From an uncultured Campylobacter sp. (GTDB taxonomy: Bacteria > Campylobacterota > Campylobacteria > Campylobacterales > Campylobacteraceae): a stretch of DNA of 7,220 nucleotides. Each line of letters opens with the position of its first letter. Position 1 is the first letter of the stretch. Made by a program: the position numbers and the translations under genes. Location: NCBI GenBank assembly GCA_937875715.1, contig CALEHZ010000192.1, forward strand, positions 1 to 7,220. Direction: 5' to 3'. The notes under the pieces are model-generated. The model saw only the letters and a program-made list of their open reading frames with translations. It was not told where the DNA came from and made no database searches. This document shows positions 1 through 5,880 of the stretch, in pieces.

Positions 1-483
1 GCTTTCTTTGGCGATAAAAAGAGAATAAATATTATTTTTGCTTATATCTGGGTTTATTAGTAGCTTTACGCCCCATTTTTCTTCTAAAAAGAAAAATAAT
101 TCTTGCTTGTAGCCAATTACGATTGTGATGTCATCTATTTTAGCTTCTTTTAGTTGTCTTATTTGCCTTTTAATTAACGTTTCATTATCTTTTACAAAAA
201 GTCCTTTTGGCATGGAATACACTGATTTTGCCGATATTTCATTGCCACCAGCTGCTAAAATTATAGCGTTTTGAACTTTGTAATTTTCTAGTTCATTTTC
301 TGCCAAAATACTTAATTTTGAATTTTCTAAAAAGCTCTTTTTATGAAGCTCTTTTATTATTTTGCTTATTTCTTGTGAATTTTTAAATACTTCATATTTA
401 AAGCTTTTGTAAATTTCTTTAGCATTTTGCTTTGAATTTTTTAAAAAATATTTCAAAAGCTCGAATTCTTTATAGTTTAACAT
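1..483 (-). CDS. winged-helix + LicC-like nucleotidyltransferase, N-terminal part
   Basis: Reading from ATG at 483, 161 codons stay open to the window edge, so the C-terminus is missing. Residues 1-70 look like a small winged-helix domain, rich in Lys and Ile helices. Residues 72-161 are a sugar/choline-phosphate nucleotidyltransferase fold: NAIILAAG at 72-79, PKGL at 92-95, a KRQIRQLKEA helix at 105-114, DDITIVIGYK at 117-126, and INPDISKNNIYSLFIAKE at 143-160, which closely resembles LicC (CTP:phosphocholine cytidylyltransferase). wHTH-LicC fusions, sometimes with a LicA-like choline kinase domain at the end, are known from Firmicutes and Fusobacteria. The loop after LAAG reads GNEI where the family has GxGxR/xSSR, so the conserved Arg is Ile83 and the usual following Pro is Lys. 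Activity is therefore doubtful. A good Shine-Dalgarno (AAGGAG) lies about 5 bases upstream of the ATG. The gene follows the IspD-like gene by 26 bp and is probably cotranscribed with it. The substrate cannot be read from the sequence. Confidence 0.75.
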   Translation of the reverse strand, partial: MLNYKEFELLKYFLKNSKQNAKEIYKSFKYEVFKNSQEISKIIKELHKKSFLENSKLSILAENELENYKVQNAIILAAGGNEISAKSVYSMPKGLFVKDNETLIKRQIRQLKEAKIDDITIVIGYKQELFFFLEEKWGVKLLINPDISKNNIYSLFIAKES

Positions 484-494
484 TTTTACTCCTT

Positions 495-509
495 TTTTAT
501 AAAATTCAC
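495..509 (-). repeat. half-copy of the GTGAATTTTATAAAATTCAC palindrome
   Basis: On the minus strand this reads GTGAATTTTATAAAA, identical to the 15-mers at 7144-7158 and 7206-7220 on the plus strand. It fills most of the 26-bp gap between the stop of the IspD-like gene (TAG at 512-510) and the ribosome binding site of the LicC-like gene. It lacks the second arm, so it cannot form the full palindrome. Confidence 0.6.
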
Positions 510-1191
510 CTAGGCTTCAAAAAGCTTTAAGTCGCTTTTATAGGTGATTTTTGGCTGTGGCGATGAACACTGCGAAAAATAAATTTTTTTACCAAGTGCG
601 AAATACAGCGAAGTTGTATGCGGCTCAATACTATCTAAAATGCCGTTTTTAATGGCAATTTCATAGCTTTCTAAAAGTTCAGAAAATTTAAAAGCCCAAG
701 GATTGCCAAATCCTTTTAAACTCTCTCTTAAAATACTTGTTTTAGATGAAATTTCATCATCTTTTATACAAGTGCATAAATCAATATCTTTTGAAGCTAT
801 GGCGTTGCCGTATTTTTGAGCGATTTTTATAGCATCATTTATCAGCTTGTGGCGTTAGTGGCGAGACACCAAAGGAAATTACTACAATATCATCATCTTT
901 TATTTTATTTTTTAAATCAAAAATGCCGTTTTTAACCGAGTGTTGAAAACTCTCTCCACCTTGCGTAAGAATACGAAATTTTGAAATATTGTATTTTTTA
1001 CAGATATTTTGAATTTTATAAAAATCATCTTGTTTTGCTATTATTTGGATGAAATCTATGTTTTTATTTGCCTGAAATATTTCAAGCGTGTAAGCTAGAA
1101 TTGGTTTGTTTAGAATTTCTATGTATTGCTTTGGCGTAGCAGAGTTTATTCTAGTGCCGCTGCCAGCGCAGAGTATCATTGCTATATTCAT
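510..1191 (-). pseudogene. IspD/TarI-family cytidylyltransferase, frameshifted
   Basis: The intact reading from ATG at 1191 gives 117 sense residues up to Asp (GAT at 843-841), then one Lys codon and TGA at 837-835. Homology resumes without loss one frame over, from 839 down to TAG at 512-510 (109 residues). The full span is 682 nt, about 227 codons, the normal size of this family. The N-terminal half has MILCAGSGTR at 5-14 and PKQYIEILNKPILAYTLEIF at 20-39, the CTP-binding signature, and DDDIVVISFGVSPL near 99-112. The second half has NPWAFKF and IEPHTTSLYFALGKKIYFS, and a KITYKSDLKLFE ending typical of TarI/IspD-like enzymes. Such enzymes make CDP-alditols or similar CDP-activated groups for surface polymers; true IspD of isoprenoid synthesis is less likely given the SFGVSP segment and the context. 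The break looks like loss of two bases (GAT-ATA-AAT to GATAAAT) or gain of one; no long homopolymer is present. The start has an AGGA site at 1202-1199. Confidence 0.8.
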
Positions 1192-1195
1192 TATT

Positions 1196-1228
1196 TTATC
1201 CTAGCAATGATAAAGTTTTGTTTTTCAT
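1196..1228 (-). other. possible 10-codon leader ORF ahead of the IspD-like gene
   Basis: Within the 69-bp gap between the methyltransferase stop and the IspD-like start lies ATG at 1228 with a strong site (TAGGAGAAAAT) just upstream. It encodes MKNKTLSLLG and stops at TAA 1198-1196, four bases before the IspD-like ATG. It is not in frame with that gene. The upstream sequence TTGCTAGGA recurs 36 bases later as the ribosome binding site of the IspD-like gene itself. It could be a coupling leader peptide or simply the relic of a duplicated initiation region. Its expression is unproven. Confidence 0.3.
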
Positions 1229-1260
1229 ATTTTCTCCTAGCAAAAACTAGAAGAAATATA

Positions 1261-1908
1261 TTAAGCGTATTTTGCCACCACCCTTATACAAACGCAGTTT
1301 TCGCCTTTAATTGGCGCAAACTCATCGCTTTCTTCTAGTTTTAAAATATTAAAATTATGTTTTTGTAGATTATCTTTCAAAATTTCTTTATCAATAAATC
1401 TTCTATAATGATTATCTAGTATAAACTCACGTTTACTTAAAGCCTTGCCAAGTCCAAATTTTCCGTCATTTATACTGCGAGCCTCGATAAAAAATAATCC
1501 ACCGTTTTTTAAGATTTTTGCTGCATTTTTAAATAAAGCTTCTTCGCTGCTATCATCAATTGCATGTAAAGTAAAGCGCGAATAGCAAAAATCAAAGCCA
1601 CTTAGACCTAAATCTTTTGTAAAATCAGCGCAAATAAATTTGCTTTTATAGGCGTTCCCCCTCCCCATAGCGATTTTTGATAAATTTTCTATGGTTACAT
1701 TTGAGTCATCAATTCCTACTACATTTATTCCGTTTTTTATGAAATACAAACTATCCCTGCCATTTCCACAGCCAAATTCCACTAGCTTTGCGCCTTTTTT
1801 ATCTTTTAAATAATTTTCATAAACAAATCTAGCAAAAAGGCTTGGCTCTAGCAAATGCAAGTGAGTTTTGCTATAAAATTCATTCCAATACGCTCTATCA
1901 TCTACCAT
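1261..1908 (-). CDS. class I SAM-dependent methyltransferase
   Basis: A 215-residue cytosolic protein with a Rossmann-type methyltransferase fold. Motif I is VEFGCGNGRDS at residues 43-53, the SAM-binding glycine loop. The acidic residue that should hold the ribose hydroxyls is in VVGIDDS (63-69). CADF at 93-96 and CYSRFTLHAI at 108-117 follow, then GGLFFIEARS at 136-145. The EPSLFARF and YSRFTLHAI segments recall methyltransferases of Campylobacter surface-polysaccharide loci such as Cj1419/Cj1420, from memory and not tested. The acceptor is unknown; a sugar or a small phosphorus-linked head group would fit the neighbours. ATG at 1908 lies two bases after the stop of the CysC-like gene, with an AGGA site inside that gene's end, so translation is probably coupled. 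Codons 82-86 use an interrupted G tract (GGGGAGGGGG on the coding strand, 1657-1666), unusual in this AT-rich DNA. Confidence 0.88.
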   Translation of the reverse strand: MVDDRAYWNEFYSKTHLHLLEPSLFARFVYENYLKDKKGAKLVEFGCGNGRDSLYFIKNGINVVGIDDSNVTIENLSKIAMGRGNAYKSKFICADFTKDLGLSGFDFCYSRFTLHAIDDSSEEALFKNAAKILKNGGLFFIEARSINDGKFGLGKALSKREFILDNHYRRFIDKEILKDNLQKHNFNILKLEESDEFAPIKGENCVCIRVVAKYA

Positions 1909-1910
1909 TT

Positions 1911-2441
1911 TTAAAATCCTAAATATTTTAAAATTTTCTCTATATTTTGCATCACATCGCTAGCACCATCTAAGACCAAATTAGCCACAGGCTCGTTATA
2001 TGCTATATCCATACCCACGACATCTTTTATTTTTCCACTTTTTGCACCGCTATATAGTCCTTTTTGGTCGCGATTTTCTAGCACGGACATGGAGCATTTA
2101 ATATAGATTTCTGTGTATTTTATATCATTTTTAGCACAAATTTCTCGGTTATACTTAAAGCACTCATTAAATAGAGCAATAGCAGTATCTACTACGCAAA
2201 ATCCTTGCTTAGCTAAAGCTACGCTAAGAGCAATTCTTTTTTGACAAAGCTTGATTCTAGCGCTTTTATCGTATCCATTATGCTCAAAAATAGCCCTAAA
2301 ATCATCACCATCAGTATAAATTACGTCTTTTTGCTTTAATTTGCCATTTTGCTTTAATTCTTCGAGTCTAGCGCAAAGTGCCTTTGCTGTGGTGGTTTTG
2401 CCAGCACCAGCAAGTCCATTTATCCATATAATTTGTCCCAT
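1911..2441 (-). CDS. CysC-like (adenylylsulfate kinase family) nucleotide kinase
   Basis: A 176-residue P-loop kinase. Walker A is GLAGAGKT at residues 9-16, DGDDFR at 44-49 corresponds to the DGDxxR of APS kinase, and RDQKGLYSGAKSGKIKDVVG at 124-143 matches the family's KGLYxxAxxGxIxxxxG segment. The APS-binding SPYRxxR stretch is replaced by IALFNECFKYNR (88-99). This suggests a specialised paralogue rather than a sulfate-assimilation CysC, and no cysD, cysN or cysH lies in the window. The C. jejuni relative Cj1415 phosphorylates CDP-amidate at the nucleotide ribose in O-methyl phosphoramidate synthesis; whether this protein does the same is inference. It is the first gene of the four-gene minus-strand cassette, preceded by its own likely promoter and an AAAGG site. 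Length is slightly below the 190-200 residues usual for APS kinases. Confidence 0.85.
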   Translation of the reverse strand: MGQIIWINGLAGAGKTTTAKALCARLEELKQNGKLKQKDVIYTDGDDFRAIFEHNGYDKSARIKLCQKRIALSVALAKQGFCVVDTAIALFNECFKYNREICAKNDIKYTEIYIKCSMSVLENRDQKGLYSGAKSGKIKDVVGMDIAYNEPVANLVLDGASDVMQNIEKILKYLGF

Positions 2442-2465
2442 TTTTTGCCTTTGAAATTTATGAGT

Positions 2466-2474
2466 ATTCTAGCA
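2466..2474 (-). promoter_or_regulatory. extended -10 promoter for the left cassette
   Basis: The minus strand reads TGCTAGAAT, an extended -10 (TGn plus TAGAAT), 24 bases upstream of the CysC-like ATG and preceded by an A/T-rich stretch as in Campylobacter sigma-70 promoters. No convincing -35 is seen. The box and the next bases (TAGAATACT) are identical to those in front of dcuA. Confidence 0.5.
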
Positions 2475-2528
2475 GTTTTTTGCTAAATTTTTACAAATTC
2501 GAAATTTTTATCATCATTTTTTCGCACT

Positions 2529-2563
2529 AGCGCCAGTATTTGTCGCTGCTACATTTTGGCGCT
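2529..2563 (+). other. GC-rich inverted repeat, possible operator or plus-strand terminator
   Basis: AGCGCCA (2529-2535) pairs with TGGCGCT (2557-2563) across a 21-base loop and is followed on the plus strand by CTTTTTA. It is an isolated GC-rich patch in a very AT-rich gap, upstream of the cassette promoter. No plus-strand gene ends here. A terminator for antisense transcription, an operator, or a remnant of lost coding DNA are all possible. Confidence 0.3.
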
Positions 2564-2652
2564 CTTTTTACATGCTTTTAAGCTACTAAGTTTAAAATTG
2601 AGCTTTGTTTTAGTGGATTGGTTATAAAAATCTATTCAGTCAAAAGAAGTAA

Positions 2653-2694
2653 AAAATTCAAAAATGAATTTTATAAAATTCATTTTTGAATTTT
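2653..2694. repeat. 42-bp perfect palindrome around GAATTTTATAAAATTC
   Basis: The 16-mer GAATTTTATAAAATTC at 2666-2681 is the core; symmetry continues perfectly out to 2653 and 2694. On the minus strand the palindrome runs into a T tract (TTTTTTAC), so it may back up the dcuA terminator just upstream. A further half-copy (GAATTTTATAAAG) starts at 2689. Together with the hairpin at 2529-2563, the promoter and the terminator, this accounts for most of the 297-bp gap 2442-2738, where I see no gene. Confidence 0.75.
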
Positions 2695-2705
2695 ATAAAG
2701 TAGAA

Positions 2706-2732
2706 TTAGGGGCGAAGTTAAAACGCCCCTAA
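2706..2732 (-). terminator. likely intrinsic terminator of dcuA
   Basis: A nine-base-pair stem, TTAGGGGCG (2706-2714) with CGCCCCTAA (2724-2732), and a nine-base loop, starts six bases after the dcuA stop. On the minus strand it is followed by TTCTACTTTAT, a weak U tract. The GC-rich stem in an AT-rich gap and its position favour a terminator, with the AT palindrome just downstream as possible help. Confidence 0.65.
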
Positions 2733-2738
2733 AATTGC

Positions 2739-4088
2739 TTAGATAAATGAAGTAGCTAAAAAGCCAAGAGCAACGCTAAATGCGATAGCTAGCACGCCAG
2801 GAATAAAGAAGGCGTGGTTGAAAACATATTTTCCGATTCTTGTCGTTCCTGTATCATCCATTTGCACAGCACCAAGCAAAGTTGGATAAGTAGGCAATAC
2901 AAATAGAGCTGAAACAGCCGCAAAACTAGCTACTATCATATATACATTGCTAGTATCACTTGCTGTGATACCAAGTGCTACGATAACAACCGGAGTGATT
3001 GCTTTTGCAGTTGCAGCTTGGCTATAAAGTAGCATAGCAGCAAAGAAATAAACTACCGCAAGTAGCGCTGGAATAGCTGTTACCCATTTTTCGCTTAGAG
3101 CCTTAATTTGATCAGTGTGACCGCTTACAAATACAGTTCCTAGCCAAGCAACACCGATTACGCACACAGCAGCTACCATACCGCTTTTAAATACACTAGT
3201 CTCTGGGATTTTTGCAGCTGGAATTTTGCATAGCCAAACGATTAGCGCTGCAACTGTTAGCATAATGCCAACGATAGCTGAGTCGCGGTTTACTATAACA
3301 TTCTCAATCAAAACTGGCTTACCACCGATTTTTGAAATCGCAGTTGCGTATAGAACAACAGCGATAACGCCAAGAATGAAAAGTAAAACTGAAAGTTTAG
3401 CACCTGGTTTTAGTTCCATATTTTGTGCGCCTTTTGGAGCTGCGACTAGACCTTGTGCTAGACGCTCTTGATAAACTGGATCGCTATTTAGGTCAAGATT
3501 GCTGATCATTGTCATAATAAATGCAGTAATCATACAGCCTATAAAGGTAGTAGGAATCCAAATAGCAAGTAAAATAGGATAGCTCCAGCCAAATGGCTCT
3601 AAAGCACCTGTCATATACACAACAGCAGCTGAAACTGGGCTAGCTGTAATTGCGATTTGGCTTGCTACCACGGCGATTGATAGTGGTGAGCTTGGCTTGA
3701 TGCCTTGTCCTTTTGCCACCTCTACAATAACTGGTATCATAGAAAATGCTGTGTGTCCAGTACCTGCTAGGATAGTTAGCAGATAAGTAACAGTTGGGGC
3801 TAGGTAGTTGATATATTTTGGGTTTGAGCGCAAAATTCTCTCTGCGATTGAAACCAAATAATCAAGTCCTCCAGCAAGCTGCATAGCTGAGATTGTAGCG
3901 ATTACAGCCATGATGATTAGCACAACATCCCATGCTATCATCTTTGTGTCAACATTCATGCCAAGCACAAGGCCAAGCACAATAACGCCAAGTCCGCCAG
4001 CATAGCCAATGCCTATGCCGCCAAGGCGAACGCCGATAAAAATCGCACCTAGAAGTACGACAATTTGCAAGATTAGCATAATATCCAT
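2739..4088 (-). CDS. dcuA: anaerobic C4-dicarboxylate transporter DcuA
   Basis: A 449-residue inner-membrane protein of the Dcu family, hydrophobic over nearly its whole length. It exchanges aspartate or fumarate for succinate under oxygen limitation. Family segments seen are RLGGIGIGYAGGLGV near residue 21, MQLAGGLDYL near 69, LRSNPKYINYLAPTVTYLLT near 86, and ITASPVSAAVVYM in the first half. ILGVAWLG-like (CVIGVAWLGTVF), LYSQAATAKA and TYPTLLGAVQMDDTGTTRIG (401-420) follow in the second half. LYSQAATAKA and VAWLG match DcuA better than DcuB. It follows aspA as in C. jejuni (Cj0087-Cj0088) and E. coli. ATG at 4088 has AAGGAA about seven bases upstream; a second Met at codon 4 is possible. 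A promoter-like box sits in the 82-bp gap, so dcuA may be read both with aspA and alone. It is slightly longer than E. coli DcuA (433). Confidence 0.95.
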   Translation of the reverse strand: MDIMLILQIVVLLGAIFIGVRLGGIGIGYAGGLGVIVLGLVLGMNVDTKMIAWDVVLIIMAVIATISAMQLAGGLDYLVSIAERILRSNPKYINYLAPTVTYLLTILAGTGHTAFSMIPVIVEVAKGQGIKPSSPLSIAVVASQIAITASPVSAAVVYMTGALEPFGWSYPILLAIWIPTTFIGCMITAFIMTMISNLDLNSDPVYQERLAQGLVAAPKGAQNMELKPGAKLSVLLFILGVIAVVLYATAISKIGGKPVLIENVIVNRDSAIVGIMLTVAALIVWLCKIPAAKIPETSVFKSGMVAAVCVIGVAWLGTVFVSGHTDQIKALSEKWVTAIPALLAVVYFFAAMLLYSQAATAKAITPVVIVALGITASDTSNVYMIVASFAAVSALFVLPTYPTLLGAVQMDDTGTTRIGKYVFNHAFFIPGVLAIAFSVALGFLATSFI

Positions 4089-4118
4089 CTTGTATTCCTT
4101 TCCTTTGAAGTTTTAAAA

Positions 4119-4163
4119 CTAGTATTCTAACACAAAAAACTCATTTTTAGGCTAGAATACTAG
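4119..4163 (-). terminator. inverted repeat in the aspA-dcuA gap, possible attenuator
   Basis: CTAGTATTCTA (4119-4129) and TAGAATACTAG (4153-4163) are perfect 11-bp inverted arms around a 23-base loop. On the minus strand the hairpin ends in TTTT, so it could stop part of the aspA transcription. Its second arm (on the minus strand) contains the TAGAAT box of the putative dcuA promoter. A regulator-binding dyad is an alternative. Confidence 0.4.
4124..4132 (-). promoter_or_regulatory. extended -10 promoter for dcuA
   Basis: The minus strand reads TTTTTTGTG then TTAGAATAC: an extended -10 (TGTTAGAAT) with the T-rich upstream stretch typical of Campylobacter promoters, 35 bases before the dcuA ATG. 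The TAGAATACT string is shared with the promoter at 2466-2474. Confidence 0.5.
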
Positions 4164-4170
4164 AAAATTC

Positions 4171-5580
4171 TTATTTATTTTCCATATGTGGAGCTAGCAT
4201 TAGCTTTGGATCAAGCAATTTGTCTATTTCAGCACGACTTAAATAACCACGTTCCTCGCAAATATCGCCTACTTTTTTACCAGTTTCTAGTGCTTCTTTA
4301 GCAATTGAAGCTGATTTCTCGTATCCAATGGCTGGATTTAGTGCAGTTACAATGCCAACAGAGTTCATCACATGATTTAAACAAGCTTCTGGATTTGCTT
4401 TAAGTTTTTCAATAGCTTTCTCTCTTAATGTTCTCATCGCATTTTCTAAAATTACGATTGAATTAAACAATCCATAAGCAATGCCTGGTTCAAAAGCATT
4501 TAGCTCAAACTCGCCACGCTCTGAACAAAGCATGATAGTTACATCATTGCCAATTACTTCGTAGCAAGCCTCGCCTACAACTTCGCAGATTACTGGATTT
4601 ACTTTTCCTGGCATGATTGAGCTGCCTGGTTGCATTTTAGGAAGTTCGATCTCGCCAAGACCGCATCTTGGACCTGAGTTCATAAGACGAAGGTCGTTTG
4701 CTATTTTACTTAGACGCACAGCAGCTGTTTTTAAAGCACCGCTTACATGAACAAAATCGGCTGTATCTTGTGTAGCAGCGATAAAATCAGCAGCTGGTTT
4801 AAAATCAACGCCAGTTATTTTACTAAGGTGTTTTTCTACTACTTCTTTGTATTTTGGATGGCAGTTTATGCCTGTACCAATAGCAGTAGCGCCCATGTTT
4901 AGATTAGTCATAGTCTCTCTAGCAGCTGTGATGTAGCCAATGTCTGTTTTGATATAGGTAGCAAAGGCATTAAATGTATTGCCAAGTGTGGTAGGAACAG
5001 CATCTTCAAGCTCTGTGCGTCCCATTTTTATCACATCTTTCCAAAGATTTGCTTTTTCTAAAAGCGCAGCTTCTAGCTTTTTCATTTCATCTAGCAAATC
5101 AGTTAATTTTGCATATGTTGCTACTTTTATAGAGCTTGGATAAGCATCATTTGTGCTTTGACCGCGGTTTGTGTGGTCGTTTGGATGGATTGTATCTGGG
5201 CCATATTCACCTTTTTTCTTGCCCATCATTTCAAGAGCGATGTTTGTTAAAACCTCGTTCATGTTCATATTTGTGCTTGTTCCAGCACCGCCTTGAATCA
5301 TATCAACTACAAATTGATCGGCAAATTCGCCTGCGATTACGCGATCAGCTGCTTTGCAAAGATAATCAGCCTTATCTTGTGCTAGCACGCCAACTTCTGC
5401 GTTTGCTAGGGCTGCTGCTTTTTTGATTTGTGCAAAAGCTTTAACAAAAAATGGATAATCGCCGAATCTGCGACCAGTCATTTTGAAATTCTCTAGTGCA
5501 CGAAAAGTTTGCACACCATAATACACGCTATCATCGATTTCTAGCTCACCGATGAAATCATGTTCTTTTCTAGTAGCCAT
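4171..5580 (-). CDS. aspA: aspartate ammonia-lyase (aspartase)
   Basis: A 469-residue cytosolic enzyme of the aspartase/fumarase superfamily that converts L-aspartate to fumarate and ammonia. Landmarks are GGAGTSTNMNMNEV at 97-110, QSTNDAYPSS at 141-150 (aspartase reads NDAYP where fumarase reads NDTFP), GRTELEDAVPTTLG at 187-200, and the catalytic SS loop GSSIMPGKVNP at 319-329, in which Ser321 is the expected base and Lys326 and Asn328 bind substrate. Length equals that of C. jejuni AspA. ATG at 5580 follows AAAGGAG with five bases between. dcuA follows after 82 bp, so the enzyme and the transporter for its substrate and product sit together. In C. jejuni AspA supports growth on aspartate and supplies fumarate for respiration at low oxygen; the same role is likely here. 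Confidence 0.96.
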   Translation of the reverse strand: MATRKEHDFIGELEIDDSVYYGVQTFRALENFKMTGRRFGDYPFFVKAFAQIKKAAALANAEVGVLAQDKADYLCKAADRVIAGEFADQFVVDMIQGGAGTSTNMNMNEVLTNIALEMMGKKKGEYGPDTIHPNDHTNRGQSTNDAYPSSIKVATYAKLTDLLDEMKKLEAALLEKANLWKDVIKMGRTELEDAVPTTLGNTFNAFATYIKTDIGYITAARETMTNLNMGATAIGTGINCHPKYKEVVEKHLSKITGVDFKPAADFIAATQDTADFVHVSGALKTAAVRLSKIANDLRLMNSGPRCGLGEIELPKMQPGSSIMPGKVNPVICEVVGEACYEVIGNDVTIMLCSERGEFELNAFEPGIAYGLFNSIVILENAMRTLREKAIEKLKANPEACLNHVMNSVGIVTALNPAIGYEKSASIAKEALETGKKVGDICEERGYLSRAEIDKLLDPKLMLAPHMENK

Positions 5581-5630
5581 GTTTGCTCCTTTGTAAAATT
5601 GAGTTGTGAAAAACTGAGTGGAATTTTAAT

Positions 5631-5639
5631 ACTTTAACA
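5631..5639 (-). promoter_or_regulatory. weak candidate -10 for aspA
   Basis: The minus strand reads TGTTAAAGT, a TGn followed by TAAAGT (four of six matches to TATAAT), about 50 bases before the aspA ATG and preceded by T-rich sequence. TATTAA a few bases further downstream is an alternative. Neither is strong. Confidence 0.25.
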
Positions 5640-5735
5640 ATAAAACAATACTTAAAAATCAACTTAAAATATTTGAATTTTATAAAATTTAGTTCAATTT
5701 CACTGCTGCCAAAGTGAATTTTTTAAAAAAAAGAG

Positions 5736-5867
5736 TGAATTTTATAAAATTCAAGCATAAAAGTTTTAGAATTTTTTGAATTTTATAAAGATAGGTTTTT
5801 GAATTTTAAAAGACTTGAATTTTATAAAATTCAAGTCTAAAAGTTATTTGAATTTTTTGAATTTTAT
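5736..5867 (+). repeat. diverged tandem duplication, period 80-81 bp
   Basis: 5736-5786 and 5816-5867 align over about 51 bases. TGAATTTTATAAAATTCAAG is identical in both, then AAAAGTT, then GAATTTTTTGAATTTTAT, separated by short differing triplets, with one base of length difference. This goes beyond sharing the palindrome core and indicates a local duplication of palindrome plus flank. Confidence 0.65.
5811..5838 (-). terminator. 28-bp palindrome, possible aspB terminator
   Basis: A perfect palindrome with arms starting AGACTTGAATTTTA, 43 bases downstream of the aspB stop. On the minus strand it is followed by TTTAAAATTC. The outer AGACTT arms are not part of the common repeat, so this copy has its own flanking symmetry. 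The stem is AT-rich and the U tract short, so the terminator call is tentative. Confidence 0.4.
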
Positions 5868-5880
5868 GATTTTATAAAAT

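Noticed and set aside
510..1191. True isoprenoid IspD
   Set aside because: The segment that should read HDxARP is SFGVSP, the C-terminal IEPHTTSL motif fits CDP-alditol-type relatives, and the neighbours are glycan-modification genes. An essential ispD would also not be expected to carry a frameshift.
1126..1338. Plus-strand open frame across the IspD-like start and methyltransferase end
   Set aside because: No motif; antisense to two supported genes and to the ribosome site between them.
1911..2441. Sulfate-assimilation cysC
   Set aside because: The APS-binding SPYRxxR stretch is replaced and no other sulfate-assimilation gene is present in the window.
2442..2738. tRNA or small RNA gene in the gap
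   Set aside because: No cloverleaf or conserved tRNA boxes were found; the gap is explained by a terminator, palindrome, dyad and promoter. A small RNA cannot be ruled out from sequence alone.
3226..3471. Plus-strand open frame inside dcuA
   Set aside because: Antisense to a conserved transporter gene, with no ribosome site or recognisable motif.
5136..5426. Plus-strand open frame inside aspA
   Set aside because: It lies wholly opposite a well-conserved gene, and its protein looks like no family and is of unnatural composition. It is a shadow of aspA codon use.
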